Origin: Desulfonatronovibrio magnus | GTDB lineage: Bacteria; Desulfobacterota; Desulfovibrionia; Desulfovibrionales; Desulfonatronovibrionaceae | DNA length: 64,000 nt | Assembly: GCF_000934755.1 (NCBI RefSeq) | Contig: NZ_KN882176.1 | Span: forward strand, 119,804 to 183,803 | Direction: 5' to 3' | Shown here: positions 25,401 through 34,744 of the stretch, piece by piece | How the letters are laid out: every line of letters begins with the position of its first letter | How positions within the stretch are numbered: the stretch's first letter is position 1 | Translations under genes and position numbers: made by a program | The notes under the pieces: model-generated | The model's database searches: none | What the model was told of the DNA's origin: nothing | What the model saw: the letters and a program-made list of their open reading frames with translations, nothing else

Positions 25401-26005
25401 TGAATAACGCAAAAGTGATTGTACAGACTGCCCATGGTTTTCAAGGAGATGAGCGAGACGTCATAATTTTCAGCCTGTGTGCTGGGCCTGATATGCCTCA
25501 AGGATCTCGGGCATTTCTGCGGGAGACAGGCTTTCTTTTTAATGTAGCTGTGAGCAGAGCTCGGGCAGTGCTGCATGTTATCGGCAACAAAAAATGGGCT
25601 TCAAGCTGCGGTATATCACATATCCAGAAACTGGCAGATGATCCTAAAAAGATTCTGCCTCAGCCTCATACTACCCCTTGGGCTCCACACGAATCTCCCT
25701 GGGAAAAAGTTCTTTTTGAAGCTCTTGTAGATGCAGGACTTGATCCCAGGCCCCAGTTTCCAGTCAGGAATCGCCGTCTGGACATTGCTCTGATTCGCAG
25801 CGGAGATCCGGGATTAAAGCTGGATATTGAAGTGGATGGTGACTGTCACCGTAATCCAGATGGATCAAGGAAGTATGATGATACCTGGCGTGATATACAG
25901 CTTCAGGGGTTGGGATGGAAGGTAATCCGTTTCTGGACTTACCAGCTGCGTGAAAATCTTCATTCCTGTGTTGATGATGTTGTAAAAATATGGGAGGGGA
26001 AATGA
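22484..26005 (+). CDS. SF1 (UPF1-like) helicase with C-terminal DUF559/Vsr-like nuclease
   Basis: This protein of about 1173 residues has an N-terminal winged-helix-like part (LTSRQLTRRIRSEYSCPEYR, to about residue 75). The superfamily 1 helicase follows: Walker A VITGPPGTGKSQVV (about 427), a helical insertion from about 500 to 750 between the first motifs, Walker B LALIDEASQSD (about 780), GDPLQLTHVS, and the late motifs AHGFQGDERDVIIF and NVAVSRARAV (about 1020). The last 105 residues form a nuclease fold with SPWEKVLFEAL, RRLDIALI, DIEVDGDCH and LGWKVIRFW, as in DUF559/Vsr-like enzymes, with the acidic residues present. UPF1-like helicases move on RNA or DNA. The next start codon overlaps its stop. 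GTG/TTG alternatives near 22478 are possible. Confidence 0.88.
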   Translation: MLNIEQSNQPAEDLSRVVQRHLESARYPLTSRQLTRRIRSEYSCPEYRVIRELRNLLKSGEVLQHNGKWLVNTDDKPKDGLLYVKESKPVIPRPNVSLETAELIWGFDPTVENRLSEEQDRIPRNWTYFRKLLSYYRECVRNEEGSKAMAFCNQLGKTFLFLHKTSNWMPKSGTTWQTFIPLGPHLSEFVNSLPREGDDTSLVLGYPVSAFYKEETLGPSVSGLMPVFFYSVEFSLKDKGLVVHISKPVPEVNLKWLEYAFSKKNDSQNNFFSACGFIRSGNAEKTNPALDRHESSPSLENLVATLNTFLPRKIIEPLNTFLVPSEPIKEPFKNGIYNRAVIMLAKKTRYSARLLQELNAIASASDNELDRTALRHVFFDAALPDTESQETNQDQADEEIVADVFTFNPAQRRAVASLLTDQLTVITGPPGTGKSQVVAGCTINALFNDKSVLFSSRNHKAIDAVVHRLTDSQGNPLIVRANSKEDPNLRFTFSKAIRNMLVSQSNPLVREEMDKAKIYLKKRLSERGKSALEARHIAHCASLLGEIEEKMSYLKTEMDQELTVFLDSYPEDFPNDLVQQMSKKISSASPTSSIQDEACKIIGGRFAKIKFLYAYFKIRFALKALPGIPKLPFLPTQKARFLLNKAMPELSRASEYSGMKQEAQSIEKDIKNLPPLERIVQSLAETTKHLEGRLEAMKTLDIQSRQGLPDGLDSTTLAGLRSGLNSLFTGLQDGKVDRTVQKTLLQEAPGILKAFPAWAVTSLSIGSRIPLLPGLFDLALIDEASQSDIPSAIPVLFRAKRAGVIGDPLQLTHVSNLSLSKDAMLWKKIENSEIEDFRFSYSQHSLYDLCASVRGIDPILLNITYRGSEAIAQYSNHLFYGGNLQVGTDPEGLNPPSGVKPGIHWTELSGDIASAGGSGCYCTGEIEGVVKVVRNMLEQNNFKGSIGVVTPFRQQANRIQDALFDGGVNYTALNNAKVIVQTAHGFQGDERDVIIFSLCAGPDMPQGSRAFLRETGFLFNVAVSRARAVLHVIGNKKWASSCGISHIQKLADDPKKILPQPHTTPWAPHESPWEKVLFEALVDAGLDPRPQFPVRNRRLDIALIRSGDPGLKLDIEVDGDCHRNPDGSRKYDDTWRDIQLQGLGWKVIRFWTYQLRENLHSCVDDVVKIWEGK

Positions 26006-27600
26006 GCATAAATGAATCTGATGAAAATAAAAGGCCGAATGATAATAAGGGTATGTCAGCACTTGATCATTCTTTTCCTCCTTTATGGCTTCTGGGTGGA
26101 GCAATTTTCGTAGTTTCCTTGTTGGTGGTTATCATGGGCTGGAAAGTAATCAGCCTGGAAAAGGAACTTGAGATAGTGGAGCAGAAAAAACTTTTTCTTG
26201 AGAAAGAGTTAGATCAGCATGATTCATTATTGAGAGAACTACCAGGATTACGGCAACAACATTCTGAAATAAAACAAGATATTGCCATTTCTTCCGGAGA
26301 GCTGGAAACCATTATGGTCAGTCTCAATAATGCTGAAGTTAGGCTTGATGAAGCCAGAGCTGAGTATAACTCTGCACGTGCTGGGACTGAAGTTTTCGAA
26401 CAGAGAGAAAAAGCCTTTAGGGAGAGTGTGGTCGAATTGCGGACCAGACAAGAAGAATTGTACCCAGTTGTGCGTCAGCTTGAAAGGCAGGAGGAAGGGC
26501 TTCGCTCCACACTGGATATATTAAACACTCAGCGTGATAGATTGAGTGCTGAAAATTCTGACCTTCAAAGTGAAAACAACCAGCTCGAAGCAACCCTCAA
26601 TGGATTACGGGTTCAAATAGAAGTCCAGAAAGAAACACTGGCTTCTCTGACAAGAGAGCAAGAAGGTCTTACAGCGCTTGCTAATGACTTTCAGGTAATA
26701 TTCGAAAAGTTTGAGCAAGCTGAATCCAAAGCAGAACGTATCTTTAGCAACCTTGATACAGAAACCGGCAATTTAGCTAAGGCTGTTACTTCTGTTCAGG
26801 ATGGCTCATCCAACCTGGGTGGCGCAATTCAGGATGTTGAAAACCATGCGAGCAAATTTCAGGAATTAAATGAAGCAATCCTGGCTGAAAAAAATTCTCT
26901 CAGTCAGACAGTAAGCAACATGTCAAGTGAAATTGAAAGTTTATCTGCAATTTCTGAGACACTGAATTCTTCTGTTGCCACGGTATCCCAGGCTGGAGAG
27001 GATCTTCAGAGTGCAACGCAAGGTCTCTCTCCAATAAGTGAGCAAATGGAGTCTATTGTTAGCATATTACAAACTCGTGATAATGAATTGGAGCAAGGGA
27101 TAGCCAAAATAAATGTAAAAGTACAACAGCTTACCGATATAAATCAGGAAGCCAGGGAATTGCTGACAGTCATTGAACAAGGCGGGCAAAATGCAGAGTC
27201 TGCAGCTCAGAGCCTGCAGCTTGCTTCAGAAAATGCCAGCAAGACCATCGAAGAAATTCAATATTCAGGAAATACCCTGGCAGAGCAGACAACAGGTTTG
27301 GGTGAAATATACCAAGATTTTAGATCAAAAGTTTTATTTTTTGAATCCTTTGAAGAAGAAGCAAGCAAGATAATAAATGATCTCGAAGAGCTTGAACAAG
27401 CTGTTAAGGCTACACTTAAGCCGATTGACGAACATGGGAAAAATTTTGCGGACAGGGTGACCAGACTCCAAAGTGGCCTGGAATCATTGTCGAGTAACTT
27501 GGAAAAACTACAGCAGCACATTGATATACTGGGCCAAGCTGCAGAATCTGCCGCTACAATGACAGCTAAAGAAGACCCAACCCCTTTAAACCAGGAATAG
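26002..27600 (+). CDS. Membrane-anchored coiled-coil protein
   Basis: I choose ATG 26002, which overlaps the helicase stop (ATGA) and has GGAGGGG before it. The 532-residue protein has one membrane helix (about residues 28-50, WLLGGAIFVVSLLVVIMGW). Almost everything after it is coiled coil up to the C-terminus, with heptads rich in Glu, Gln, Leu and Ser. It has no catalytic motif. The second half, with Ser/Asn-rich heptads such as SQTVSNMSSEIESLSAISET, resembles the signalling coil of chemoreceptors. It could form a scaffold at the membrane for the next protein, which has the same architecture at its N-terminus. Confidence 0.85.
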   Translation: MSINESDENKRPNDNKGMSALDHSFPPLWLLGGAIFVVSLLVVIMGWKVISLEKELEIVEQKKLFLEKELDQHDSLLRELPGLRQQHSEIKQDIAISSGELETIMVSLNNAEVRLDEARAEYNSARAGTEVFEQREKAFRESVVELRTRQEELYPVVRQLERQEEGLRSTLDILNTQRDRLSAENSDLQSENNQLEATLNGLRVQIEVQKETLASLTREQEGLTALANDFQVIFEKFEQAESKAERIFSNLDTETGNLAKAVTSVQDGSSNLGGAIQDVENHASKFQELNEAILAEKNSLSQTVSNMSSEIESLSAISETLNSSVATVSQAGEDLQSATQGLSPISEQMESIVSILQTRDNELEQGIAKINVKVQQLTDINQEARELLTVIEQGGQNAESAAQSLQLASENASKTIEEIQYSGNTLAEQTTGLGEIYQDFRSKVLFFESFEEEASKIINDLEELEQAVKATLKPIDEHGKNFADRVTRLQSGLESLSSNLEKLQQHIDILGQAAESAATMTAKEDPTPLNQE

Positions 27601-27618
27601 TAACACGGAGATAAGATT

Positions 27619-30150
27619 ATGCCGGGAATAAACATACCATTTATGCCAGCAGTCCTTTGGATTATGGCAGCCGCCCTGACCATACTGATCTTGGTGATTG
27701 TATTTGGCTATTATGTTCATTGGAGACATCGGGAAAAGGCCATGGTCAGAGATAGCGAAACTGTAGCAAATCTCTCTGCCGAAAGGCAAAGGTTAATGGC
27801 AGATAATGATGAACTTCAGAAAAGTATAAATAATTATAAGGATGAACTTCTTCAGCTTGAAGCTGAAAGGAAGGAGCAAGAGCAACTGAGAGAAGAATTG
27901 GCCCAGTTAGAAAATCAGTGCCTTGCAAAGGATCAGGAAAATGAGTCTTTGCGTAAGGAAGTTGGGGATTTAGAACAGCAGAAGCACTTTAGTCTTCAGA
28001 CTATGACAGATTTTGAGGGAAGGAAAAAAGAGCTTGAAGGTGCTATCTTAAATTTAAAAACTGAAATCAAAGATCTTGAGAACGAAAAAGAAAAAATTGA
28101 AAGAGAAATTGAACAGCTCAAGTCAGAGGCAGGTAACTTGCCTCAAAATGTTGAAATGCTGCAGCAGAAAATGGAAGAGTTCAAAAAAAATATTCAGGGT
28201 CTACGTGAACAAAAAGCTGACTTAGAAGTTGCAGTTTCCAGTCTTCAGTCAGAAAATAACTATCTTGAGGGTGATGTTTTACAAAAAAAAGAAGAGCAGG
28301 AAAGATTAAGCAAAATTTTAGATGGAAAAAAATATGAGATAGAGGATATTAAAAATAATCATGGAAGATTGGCAGCTGAAGTTGATAGACTCCAAGAAAT
28401 GGCTGAAGAATCGCAGATTTTGATTGATAAAGCTGAAGGAATTCGAGCGCATCTACCAAGTTTGTTTGAAGAAGTGGAAACATTAGAAAAACAAAGAAAA
28501 GAGGCACAGGATGCTCTGGAAAGTACTACAAATGAGCTTTCACAAAATAGAGATGAATTACATAAAATCCAATATGAATTAAACAGGATGCTAAAAGATA
28601 AGGCAGATTGTAGCATTATGCTGTCAACACTTCAGTCAGAGCAGAACTATCTTGAGGGCGATGTAGCACGTTTGCGAGAAGAGATAAAAAGTAACAAAAA
28701 TCAGTTGAAGCCTCTTACTCAAGAAATCAATGATCTCAAGATTCAAAAACTATCTTTAGAAAAGGAATTAGCGGACTTAGGATTAAAAAGAAAAGAAAAA
28801 GCTGAAGTGCAAGAACAGGTAAATTGCCTCATAGCCCGTAAAACAACCCTGGAAGAAGATGTTAAGAAGATTGAAGAAAAGATTAAGAAATTAGCAGTAT
28901 GCCCAGATGGTTCTGACCCTGAAGACGAACTTGCCCAGTATAAAAATCTCTTGGAACCCCCAGAATGCCTTCGAAGAGAGCAGTTTGTTCAGGCTCACGA
29001 AGAGCAAGATGAGTATGCTTTTTTGGATTCATTTAAGAGTAGCCTAAGCCAGATGGAGATACACTACCATCCCAGAGTGGTTGATGCATTTCATACCTCC
29101 CTTAAATGCCAGGCCATAAATCCACTAACGATATTAGCAGGTGTTTCAGGAACAGGGAAGACCCTGTTGCCCATAGTTTATGCCAATATGATAGGCATGC
29201 ATCACCTCGTACTATCAGTTCAGCCCAGATGGGATTCACCTCAAGACCTGTTTGGCTTTTATAATTATCTGGAAAAAAAATATAAGGCTACTGACCTTTC
29301 CAGATCAATGATCAGACTCGATCCCTATAACTATAATGACCAGCAATATGAAATATTGGATAGTGTGTGGGCTCAGGATCGCATGTTTATGGTTTTACTG
29401 GATGAAATGAACCTTGCTCGAACTGAGTATTACTTTAGTGATTTTCTATCAAAGTTGGAGCTTCGTAGCCAGATTGATAATCCTGAAGAGCAGAGAAAAC
29501 GACACAACGCGGAAATTGAACTAGATGTAGGTCCAGGAATCCACAGATTCAGATTGTGGGTTCCTGACAATATCCTTTTTGTAGGCACAATGAATGAAGA
29601 TGAAACAACGCAGTCACTATCTGACAAAGTTCTGGACAGAGCCAATGTTTTGAGATTTGGCAAGCCTGATGAAAATATAAGGCTTAATACTGATCAGAGA
29701 GAAAAAATTGTCGGGAATGAATATTTACCCTTCAAGAGATGGCAGGAATGGCAAAGAAAGTTTGATGAAAATGATTTATGGTATGATGATGTTTATAAAT
29801 GGACAAGAAGCATAAATAGTGCATTAGATAAAGTTGGAAGGCCTTTTGGGTTCCGGGTGATGAAGGCTATTCCAACATATGTAGCCAATTATCCCAGGGT
29901 AAACGAAGATGAAAGATATAAGTTAGCATTTGCTGACCAGGTTGAACAAAAGATAATTCCCAAAGTGAGAGGGTTAGAGATAGATGACTCCAGAACCAAT
30001 GAATGCCTCGATGAAATACAACGTACTTTGGAGAATATCATGGACGTAGACCCTGATCTCCTCAAGGCATTTGAAGGTGCTCGCGACGAAAGTCGTCATT
30101 CAGGTTTGTTCACATGGCATGGGGTAAAAAGATCCATGGGTAACCAGTAG
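27619..30150 (+). CDS. Membrane-anchored coiled coil fused to a McrB-type AAA+ domain
   Basis: The 843-residue protein starts with a membrane helix (about 12-33, IMAAALTILILVIVFGYYV), followed by about 400 residues of coiled coil. The C-terminal AAA+ domain is of the McrB class: Walker A ILAGVSGTGKTLLP (about 508), WDSPQDLFGFYNYLE, Walker B FMVLLDEMNLARTEYYFSDF (about 592), and the McrB-type NTPase motif FVGTMNEDETTQ (about 656) followed by LSDKVLDRANVLRF. McrB proteins are GTP-driven motors that partner McrC. Long coiled coils joined to McrB are the mark of CoCoNuT systems. GGAGAT precedes the ATG. Membrane attachment is unusual for McrB. Confidence 0.9.
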   Translation: MPGINIPFMPAVLWIMAAALTILILVIVFGYYVHWRHREKAMVRDSETVANLSAERQRLMADNDELQKSINNYKDELLQLEAERKEQEQLREELAQLENQCLAKDQENESLRKEVGDLEQQKHFSLQTMTDFEGRKKELEGAILNLKTEIKDLENEKEKIEREIEQLKSEAGNLPQNVEMLQQKMEEFKKNIQGLREQKADLEVAVSSLQSENNYLEGDVLQKKEEQERLSKILDGKKYEIEDIKNNHGRLAAEVDRLQEMAEESQILIDKAEGIRAHLPSLFEEVETLEKQRKEAQDALESTTNELSQNRDELHKIQYELNRMLKDKADCSIMLSTLQSEQNYLEGDVARLREEIKSNKNQLKPLTQEINDLKIQKLSLEKELADLGLKRKEKAEVQEQVNCLIARKTTLEEDVKKIEEKIKKLAVCPDGSDPEDELAQYKNLLEPPECLRREQFVQAHEEQDEYAFLDSFKSSLSQMEIHYHPRVVDAFHTSLKCQAINPLTILAGVSGTGKTLLPIVYANMIGMHHLVLSVQPRWDSPQDLFGFYNYLEKKYKATDLSRSMIRLDPYNYNDQQYEILDSVWAQDRMFMVLLDEMNLARTEYYFSDFLSKLELRSQIDNPEEQRKRHNAEIELDVGPGIHRFRLWVPDNILFVGTMNEDETTQSLSDKVLDRANVLRFGKPDENIRLNTDQREKIVGNEYLPFKRWQEWQRKFDENDLWYDDVYKWTRSINSALDKVGRPFGFRVMKAIPTYVANYPRVNEDERYKLAFADQVEQKIIPKVRGLEIDDSRTNECLDEIQRTLENIMDVDPDLLKAFEGARDESRHSGLFTWHGVKRSMGNQ

Positions 30151-30161
30151 TATTTAAGATA

Positions 30162-31886
30162 ATGCCGTCAGAAATTGAAGTTCAATTACATCTTTGGCCC
30201 TGGTCAGCGGGTTGTCCTGAAAGATATGGTATCGATACTAATGGTGAAACGGTTGACTTTAAACAGGGCAAAGTTTCTTTCCCCTATTATGGCAGTCCTG
30301 TTATTTCTGTGTCTTCCAGTGCAGACATCTATCTACCAAAAAGATATGAACATTTTGTAGAATTTGGTCCAAAATATCAAGCAGGCCAAGAAGCCTACCA
30401 GTTATATGAATTGCCGCATGGTGTATTATTTAGCAATAAGAGTGATCAAAATATTGGATATTTATGGATAAAAGGACAAGAAAAGAGATACACTGTATAT
30501 TTAGAAAAAATTGACTCTCTGAGTTTAAATTCTACAGATGCCAAAGCATCACATGGCCAAGAATTGAAATCAGCACTACTGGAATGGTCACAACAGTTTG
30601 ATATTCTATTTGAAAAATTCTCCACCAGAGATCACCATGAATGGAGCCTTGTGCTTGACCATTTTTTTTCTGGTGTTGATAGGCCGGATGAGCCAAGAAT
30701 GGCGTTGATTGTGGAAATTGCAGAAAAAATGAGCAAAAAAATTTCAGGCATTGTTCATTCTGCAAGGAAAATTTTGATTAGGGAACGAACACTAATGCCT
30801 GTTTCGAAGATTTCGGAGTTAGATAACAGATGTATTCTGTGGATAAGCCGACAGAAGGGAGATACATTGGCGCAAAAAGCTGCACAAAATAGTCAGCGCC
30901 TACTTTCGATCTCGCGTAGAGAATCCTTTGACACACTTGAAAATAGAGTTCTTAAATCCTTTCTTTATCGTTGTTTTTCTTCAGCTTCACATTATTTGGA
31001 TACTGAGGTTAATTACAACCCAGTATACAAAAAATCAGACCGTGGTAAGAGTGTAAGGATGTTTCGAAATATATGTACATCACTTCATTCAATTCCTCAT
31101 CTTCAGGAGGTTACCCACTTACAATCTCTTGTTCGTCCAAACTATGTCTTACAAAATGATTTTCGATACAGGGAGGTTTGGGAGTACTATCTTCGTCTTC
31201 TTAAGAGTGAAGATGAAAAGGATAAAATGTGGGACTGGCAGGGCAGGGCATGGGCTGACATCTCAAGAGTTATCGTTTGCCTGACTTTCTATAAATTGTC
31301 AGCGGACTCTCATCAATCAAACTCAGATTTATTTCATATACAAGAGTTGTTTACTTCCCAGCCCCGAATTTTAAAAGAACAAAAGCTCGGCTGCAGGTTA
31401 AATGCAGGCTGTGAGCCTGGTCCATTTATAATTTATTCGCAAAAAAATAATATACCAGTTTCTTGGGTCTTAGAGATGGTCCACTCAGACCATGCCAGTT
31501 CGCATCCAGTTGTTCAAAAATTGGGTCAACTTGGAGGTCACATCTATCTTGTTTTTTCTTCACTCTCAGATAATAAAAAAGTAGTTGTACCAGTATGGGG
31601 AATTCATACAGCTGCAGCGCTTGAACATCCTGCCTGGGAAGAAATATCCAATTCAGCAGAGAATGCATTACACCGTCAGTTGATAATGCAGAGTAGAATG
31701 GAAAATCCCCCAAAGCTTCGGGGCGTTGTCTTGGCTAGTGATTTGGAGATTAAGGAGTGCCAAGTTTATGAGAGTAGAAGAAAAGAGGTCCATTTGGTTC
31801 GGCTTCCAGCTGATTCCCGCAAGTGGTCAGATGCTCTTATTTGGCTGGAAGTAGCTTTCGAGGATACCCTAAAAGATATTATATGA
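30162..31886 (+). CDS. DUF2357 (McrC-like) protein with a degenerate nuclease site
   Basis: The 574-residue protein follows the McrB-type gene by 11 bases, the standard place for McrC. The middle has the DUF2357 pattern (LLSISRRESFDTLENRVLKSFLYR, about 245-270). The C-terminal third, from about residue 415, is in the place of the PD-(D/E)xK nuclease. There the expected D...ExK is not visible: the segment reads PGPFIIYSQKN then SWVLEMVHSD, keeping a Glu but lacking the upstream Asp and the Lys. The protein probably bridges to the AAA+ motor and may have lost cleavage activity. The next gene starts in an ATGA overlap at its stop. Confidence 0.8.
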   Translation: MPSEIEVQLHLWPWSAGCPERYGIDTNGETVDFKQGKVSFPYYGSPVISVSSSADIYLPKRYEHFVEFGPKYQAGQEAYQLYELPHGVLFSNKSDQNIGYLWIKGQEKRYTVYLEKIDSLSLNSTDAKASHGQELKSALLEWSQQFDILFEKFSTRDHHEWSLVLDHFFSGVDRPDEPRMALIVEIAEKMSKKISGIVHSARKILIRERTLMPVSKISELDNRCILWISRQKGDTLAQKAAQNSQRLLSISRRESFDTLENRVLKSFLYRCFSSASHYLDTEVNYNPVYKKSDRGKSVRMFRNICTSLHSIPHLQEVTHLQSLVRPNYVLQNDFRYREVWEYYLRLLKSEDEKDKMWDWQGRAWADISRVIVCLTFYKLSADSHQSNSDLFHIQELFTSQPRILKEQKLGCRLNAGCEPGPFIIYSQKNNIPVSWVLEMVHSDHASSHPVVQKLGQLGGHIYLVFSSLSDNKKVVVPVWGIHTAAALEHPAWEEISNSAENALHRQLIMQSRMENPPKLRGVVLASDLEIKECQVYESRRKEVHLVRLPADSRKWSDALIWLEVAFEDTLKDII

Positions 31887-34744
31887 AAGAGATACTTGGT
31901 TTTTCTGCCTTTGGCTATAATGATTGCATTGCTGCTGATGCGTCTTTCTATTATTCAGAACAAGTAAACAGGCTTAGACATGCCCTGCTTCCAAATACTT
32001 TTAACAAGTCTATTCTGTTTGGCAATGCAGCTGATAATAGTAGGATTCATACAGGGATTAGCTGGCCCCCTGAAGCCACGCTTAAGCCTGACCGACCAAT
32101 CCGGCGCGTTCCGATACCTTATATTTGGAGAGCTTTAGTTGAAGCAGGCGACCGCACTGCAAAATGGGATGTTGGCCGGGGGACATCATTTTCATTGACC
32201 AAAATTCTTGCTCAGTATTTAGTAAATTACTCTGAATCAAAATCTAAACTCCTAAAAAATGTACAGCCAGTAATTGTAATACCCGATAATCTTGATGAAT
32301 TTGGTCAGGAATCTTTGATAAGAGAGCTTGCGTCACAAGGCACTCAAGACGCCTGGCTTTTATGGCGACCTGTCGCTGCATCTCTATCATGGCTTGAATT
32401 TGTTGGTGATGAGTTTGTTCCCCAAAGAATGCATGATGATGATCATATTCATGTGATTTACATGGGGGCTGATTCCATAGAAATGAATACTCTTCGTTTG
32501 CGTCATAAAATATTTGAGAACCAAGGCTATATCCTTCCTTTACGGGATAGACCTAAGAGAATCTCTGAGCTGACAGGTTTTGACTGGGCAGGAAATATAA
32601 TCACAAAGATTATGCCTTATGAAGATCAGAGTTGTTTTTGGCAAATTTTTTCCTTGTATTCTGATATCTGGAAACTTATTGCAAACTCAGACGTTGAAAA
32701 TGAAAAAATGGTTTTGAGTGTCAACAATGTATGGCAACCCTGGACCCCTGCACTGAAGGACAGAAGTCTGCGCTACTCATGTGAGGCATCTCCCTGCCGA
32801 AATTTAAGAAAAATATTGAATGCTTCCTGCCCATTGAATGATAAAATAGGAATCAACTCAGGAACAGTCCATGATTTTCTTGAAAAAAAGTTTGGTGAGC
32901 TTATATCTCGCTTGCCCAAGGGCAAGCTTTGTGGAGTTGTATTGACCGGTCCTTTATGTGAGCAGCAAGTTCCTTCATGGGTCAAATCTAATAAGCATTT
33001 ATTGGAAGATAGAGGTATTAATTGCTTTTATGACACAACTGAGCCAGCTATTGGTGGTATTTGGATCAAGTCCGGCAATGACATGATTGCAAATGGGGCA
33101 AGGATATACGGGGAAAAAACATTAAGAGAAATACCTGCATACTTAGACACTATGCCGCAAATATCATTATTGGCCAAGAAGGGATGGCAAAATTTTTGGT
33201 TTCCACTGCTTAACGCAGAGGAAGTAGTTGGTGGTCAAATGCATTCGGACATCCTTACCGGTAAGTTCATGTTGGGACAAAATCAAAGCACACTCGATAC
33301 TTATTTGTACAAAGGATCTATAGACGAAGCAGAATTATTTATGAACCAAAAAATAAGTTTTGATGCTTCAAATAAATTTGTTGATATTTCATATTGCCAG
33401 AAGAGGCTTGTGAGAGAGCTCGTAAAATCTCTTGGTTCTCTAGAGAGGGCGCATCGAAACAATTTTTTAAATGAACCAAGAAAAGTCAGCAAGTACGGTT
33501 TGGCGTATGCTGAGTCTATGTTTGCCAGTGATTTAAATGAAAATGCCCATGCTGCAAGAAAAAAGAATGATACGTTGAGTAATACAGCTATAAGAACTGC
33601 GAGTTTTAACTTTATGTCTTCGCCACCTGAAGATGTTGCCCTCGATATTCATGTGAGCATGAAACCGGCAAGTGGGCTTGCCAGAATCGAGATTGTCCCA
33701 GAAAACAATGATTTTATTAAGGGAAGAAGAGTAAGATTTGACTATGCCAAAATGAAGGTTCCTTCAAGATTGCCCCAAAATAGCCGTGGCTGGCCCAGGC
33801 TACAGGAGTTAGCAGCAGAACCTGAGGATCTTGAGCTGCTCCAGAGAGGATATATTGTAAGTCAATTTGAGAATGTATCTCCAACTTCACAATTATATTT
33901 AGGGGTTGCAGATAATGTTCGAAATAATATCCTGAAATTCAGGCCAGAGAAACAATTCGGAGCTCATCAACTATATGTATATACTATAGATGAAACGGGT
34001 CAGGCATGTACAGCCCAAGGCAACAAACTCATTGGGCGAATATCTAATAAATTTAAAAGAGATTTTTTGAACCCCCAAGTGGATCAGAATAAAAAAAATA
34101 GGATTTTTTCAAGGGCAGCATGGTGTTATTGGAAAACACCAGACGAAATTATTGAATATATAAGAAATATGGTTCAAGGTATTGTTAATACTCAACCCTG
34201 GTTATGGGCTGTAGACGCAGCAAGCAGGTCTTTTCAAAATGTAAGTGACTATCAGATTTTGATAAAAAGTGTATGTAGCAGGATATATAGAAACAGCGCT
34301 CAGGCTGCTAATGAGCCGTTCCCAATTAATGCGGCTCGGGCTTGTTTGAGGCTTCTTATGTTTAGAGAAGATGGCGAAAAGGCCCTTGATAAACAAAGTG
34401 CCCATCTGATTGCAAAAAATGCTTTAGAAAGAATGCTGTCTGAGCAGAAAAATAATAACTATCAGCAAATATATTTTCAAATGATTGCATTGCTACTGTA
34501 CTTGCTGAGATACAGAAGGATTGATAACAAATGTTTTAATCCTGATTTATATGATAATATTTATTATTTTGAAGATGCGATTGAATCTATGGAAGAGGCA
34601 GAAAAGTACTTTATAAGTAACCTGCAAACCAATAAAGCAAGAAAAATAAAAATTATATATGATGGATTTGAAAAATACTTGTATTATGAGGGAGATGACA
34701 ACTTACCTTCAATAATTTCTGGAGAATTAGGAGATATGAGGTGA
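31883..34744 (+). CDS. Divergent Hsp70/actin-fold ATPase-like protein with a large C-terminal extension
   Basis: I choose ATG 31883, which overlaps the previous stop (ATGA); longer starts would run 60 bases into the upstream gene. The 953-residue protein resembles an Hsp70 nucleotide-binding domain in order. VIVIPDNLDEFGQESLIREL and LLWRPVAASLSWLE (about 130-170) correspond to the connect/phosphate region, HVIYMGADSIEMN (about 191) to phosphate-2, and GVVLTGPLCEQQVP (about 351) with MIANGARIYGEK (about 403) to the adenosine motif. Canonical glycines of phosphate-1 are poorly kept. The remaining 500 residues are unrecognised. Hsp70 homologues, proposed to bind RNA, are part of several CoCoNuT systems. 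Confidence 0.7.
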   Translation: MKEILGFSAFGYNDCIAADASFYYSEQVNRLRHALLPNTFNKSILFGNAADNSRIHTGISWPPEATLKPDRPIRRVPIPYIWRALVEAGDRTAKWDVGRGTSFSLTKILAQYLVNYSESKSKLLKNVQPVIVIPDNLDEFGQESLIRELASQGTQDAWLLWRPVAASLSWLEFVGDEFVPQRMHDDDHIHVIYMGADSIEMNTLRLRHKIFENQGYILPLRDRPKRISELTGFDWAGNIITKIMPYEDQSCFWQIFSLYSDIWKLIANSDVENEKMVLSVNNVWQPWTPALKDRSLRYSCEASPCRNLRKILNASCPLNDKIGINSGTVHDFLEKKFGELISRLPKGKLCGVVLTGPLCEQQVPSWVKSNKHLLEDRGINCFYDTTEPAIGGIWIKSGNDMIANGARIYGEKTLREIPAYLDTMPQISLLAKKGWQNFWFPLLNAEEVVGGQMHSDILTGKFMLGQNQSTLDTYLYKGSIDEAELFMNQKISFDASNKFVDISYCQKRLVRELVKSLGSLERAHRNNFLNEPRKVSKYGLAYAESMFASDLNENAHAARKKNDTLSNTAIRTASFNFMSSPPEDVALDIHVSMKPASGLARIEIVPENNDFIKGRRVRFDYAKMKVPSRLPQNSRGWPRLQELAAEPEDLELLQRGYIVSQFENVSPTSQLYLGVADNVRNNILKFRPEKQFGAHQLYVYTIDETGQACTAQGNKLIGRISNKFKRDFLNPQVDQNKKNRIFSRAAWCYWKTPDEIIEYIRNMVQGIVNTQPWLWAVDAASRSFQNVSDYQILIKSVCSRIYRNSAQAANEPFPINAARACLRLLMFREDGEKALDKQSAHLIAKNALERMLSEQKNNNYQQIYFQMIALLLYLLRYRRIDNKCFNPDLYDNIYYFEDAIESMEEAEKYFISNLQTNKARKIKIIYDGFEKYLYYEGDDNLPSIISGELGDMR

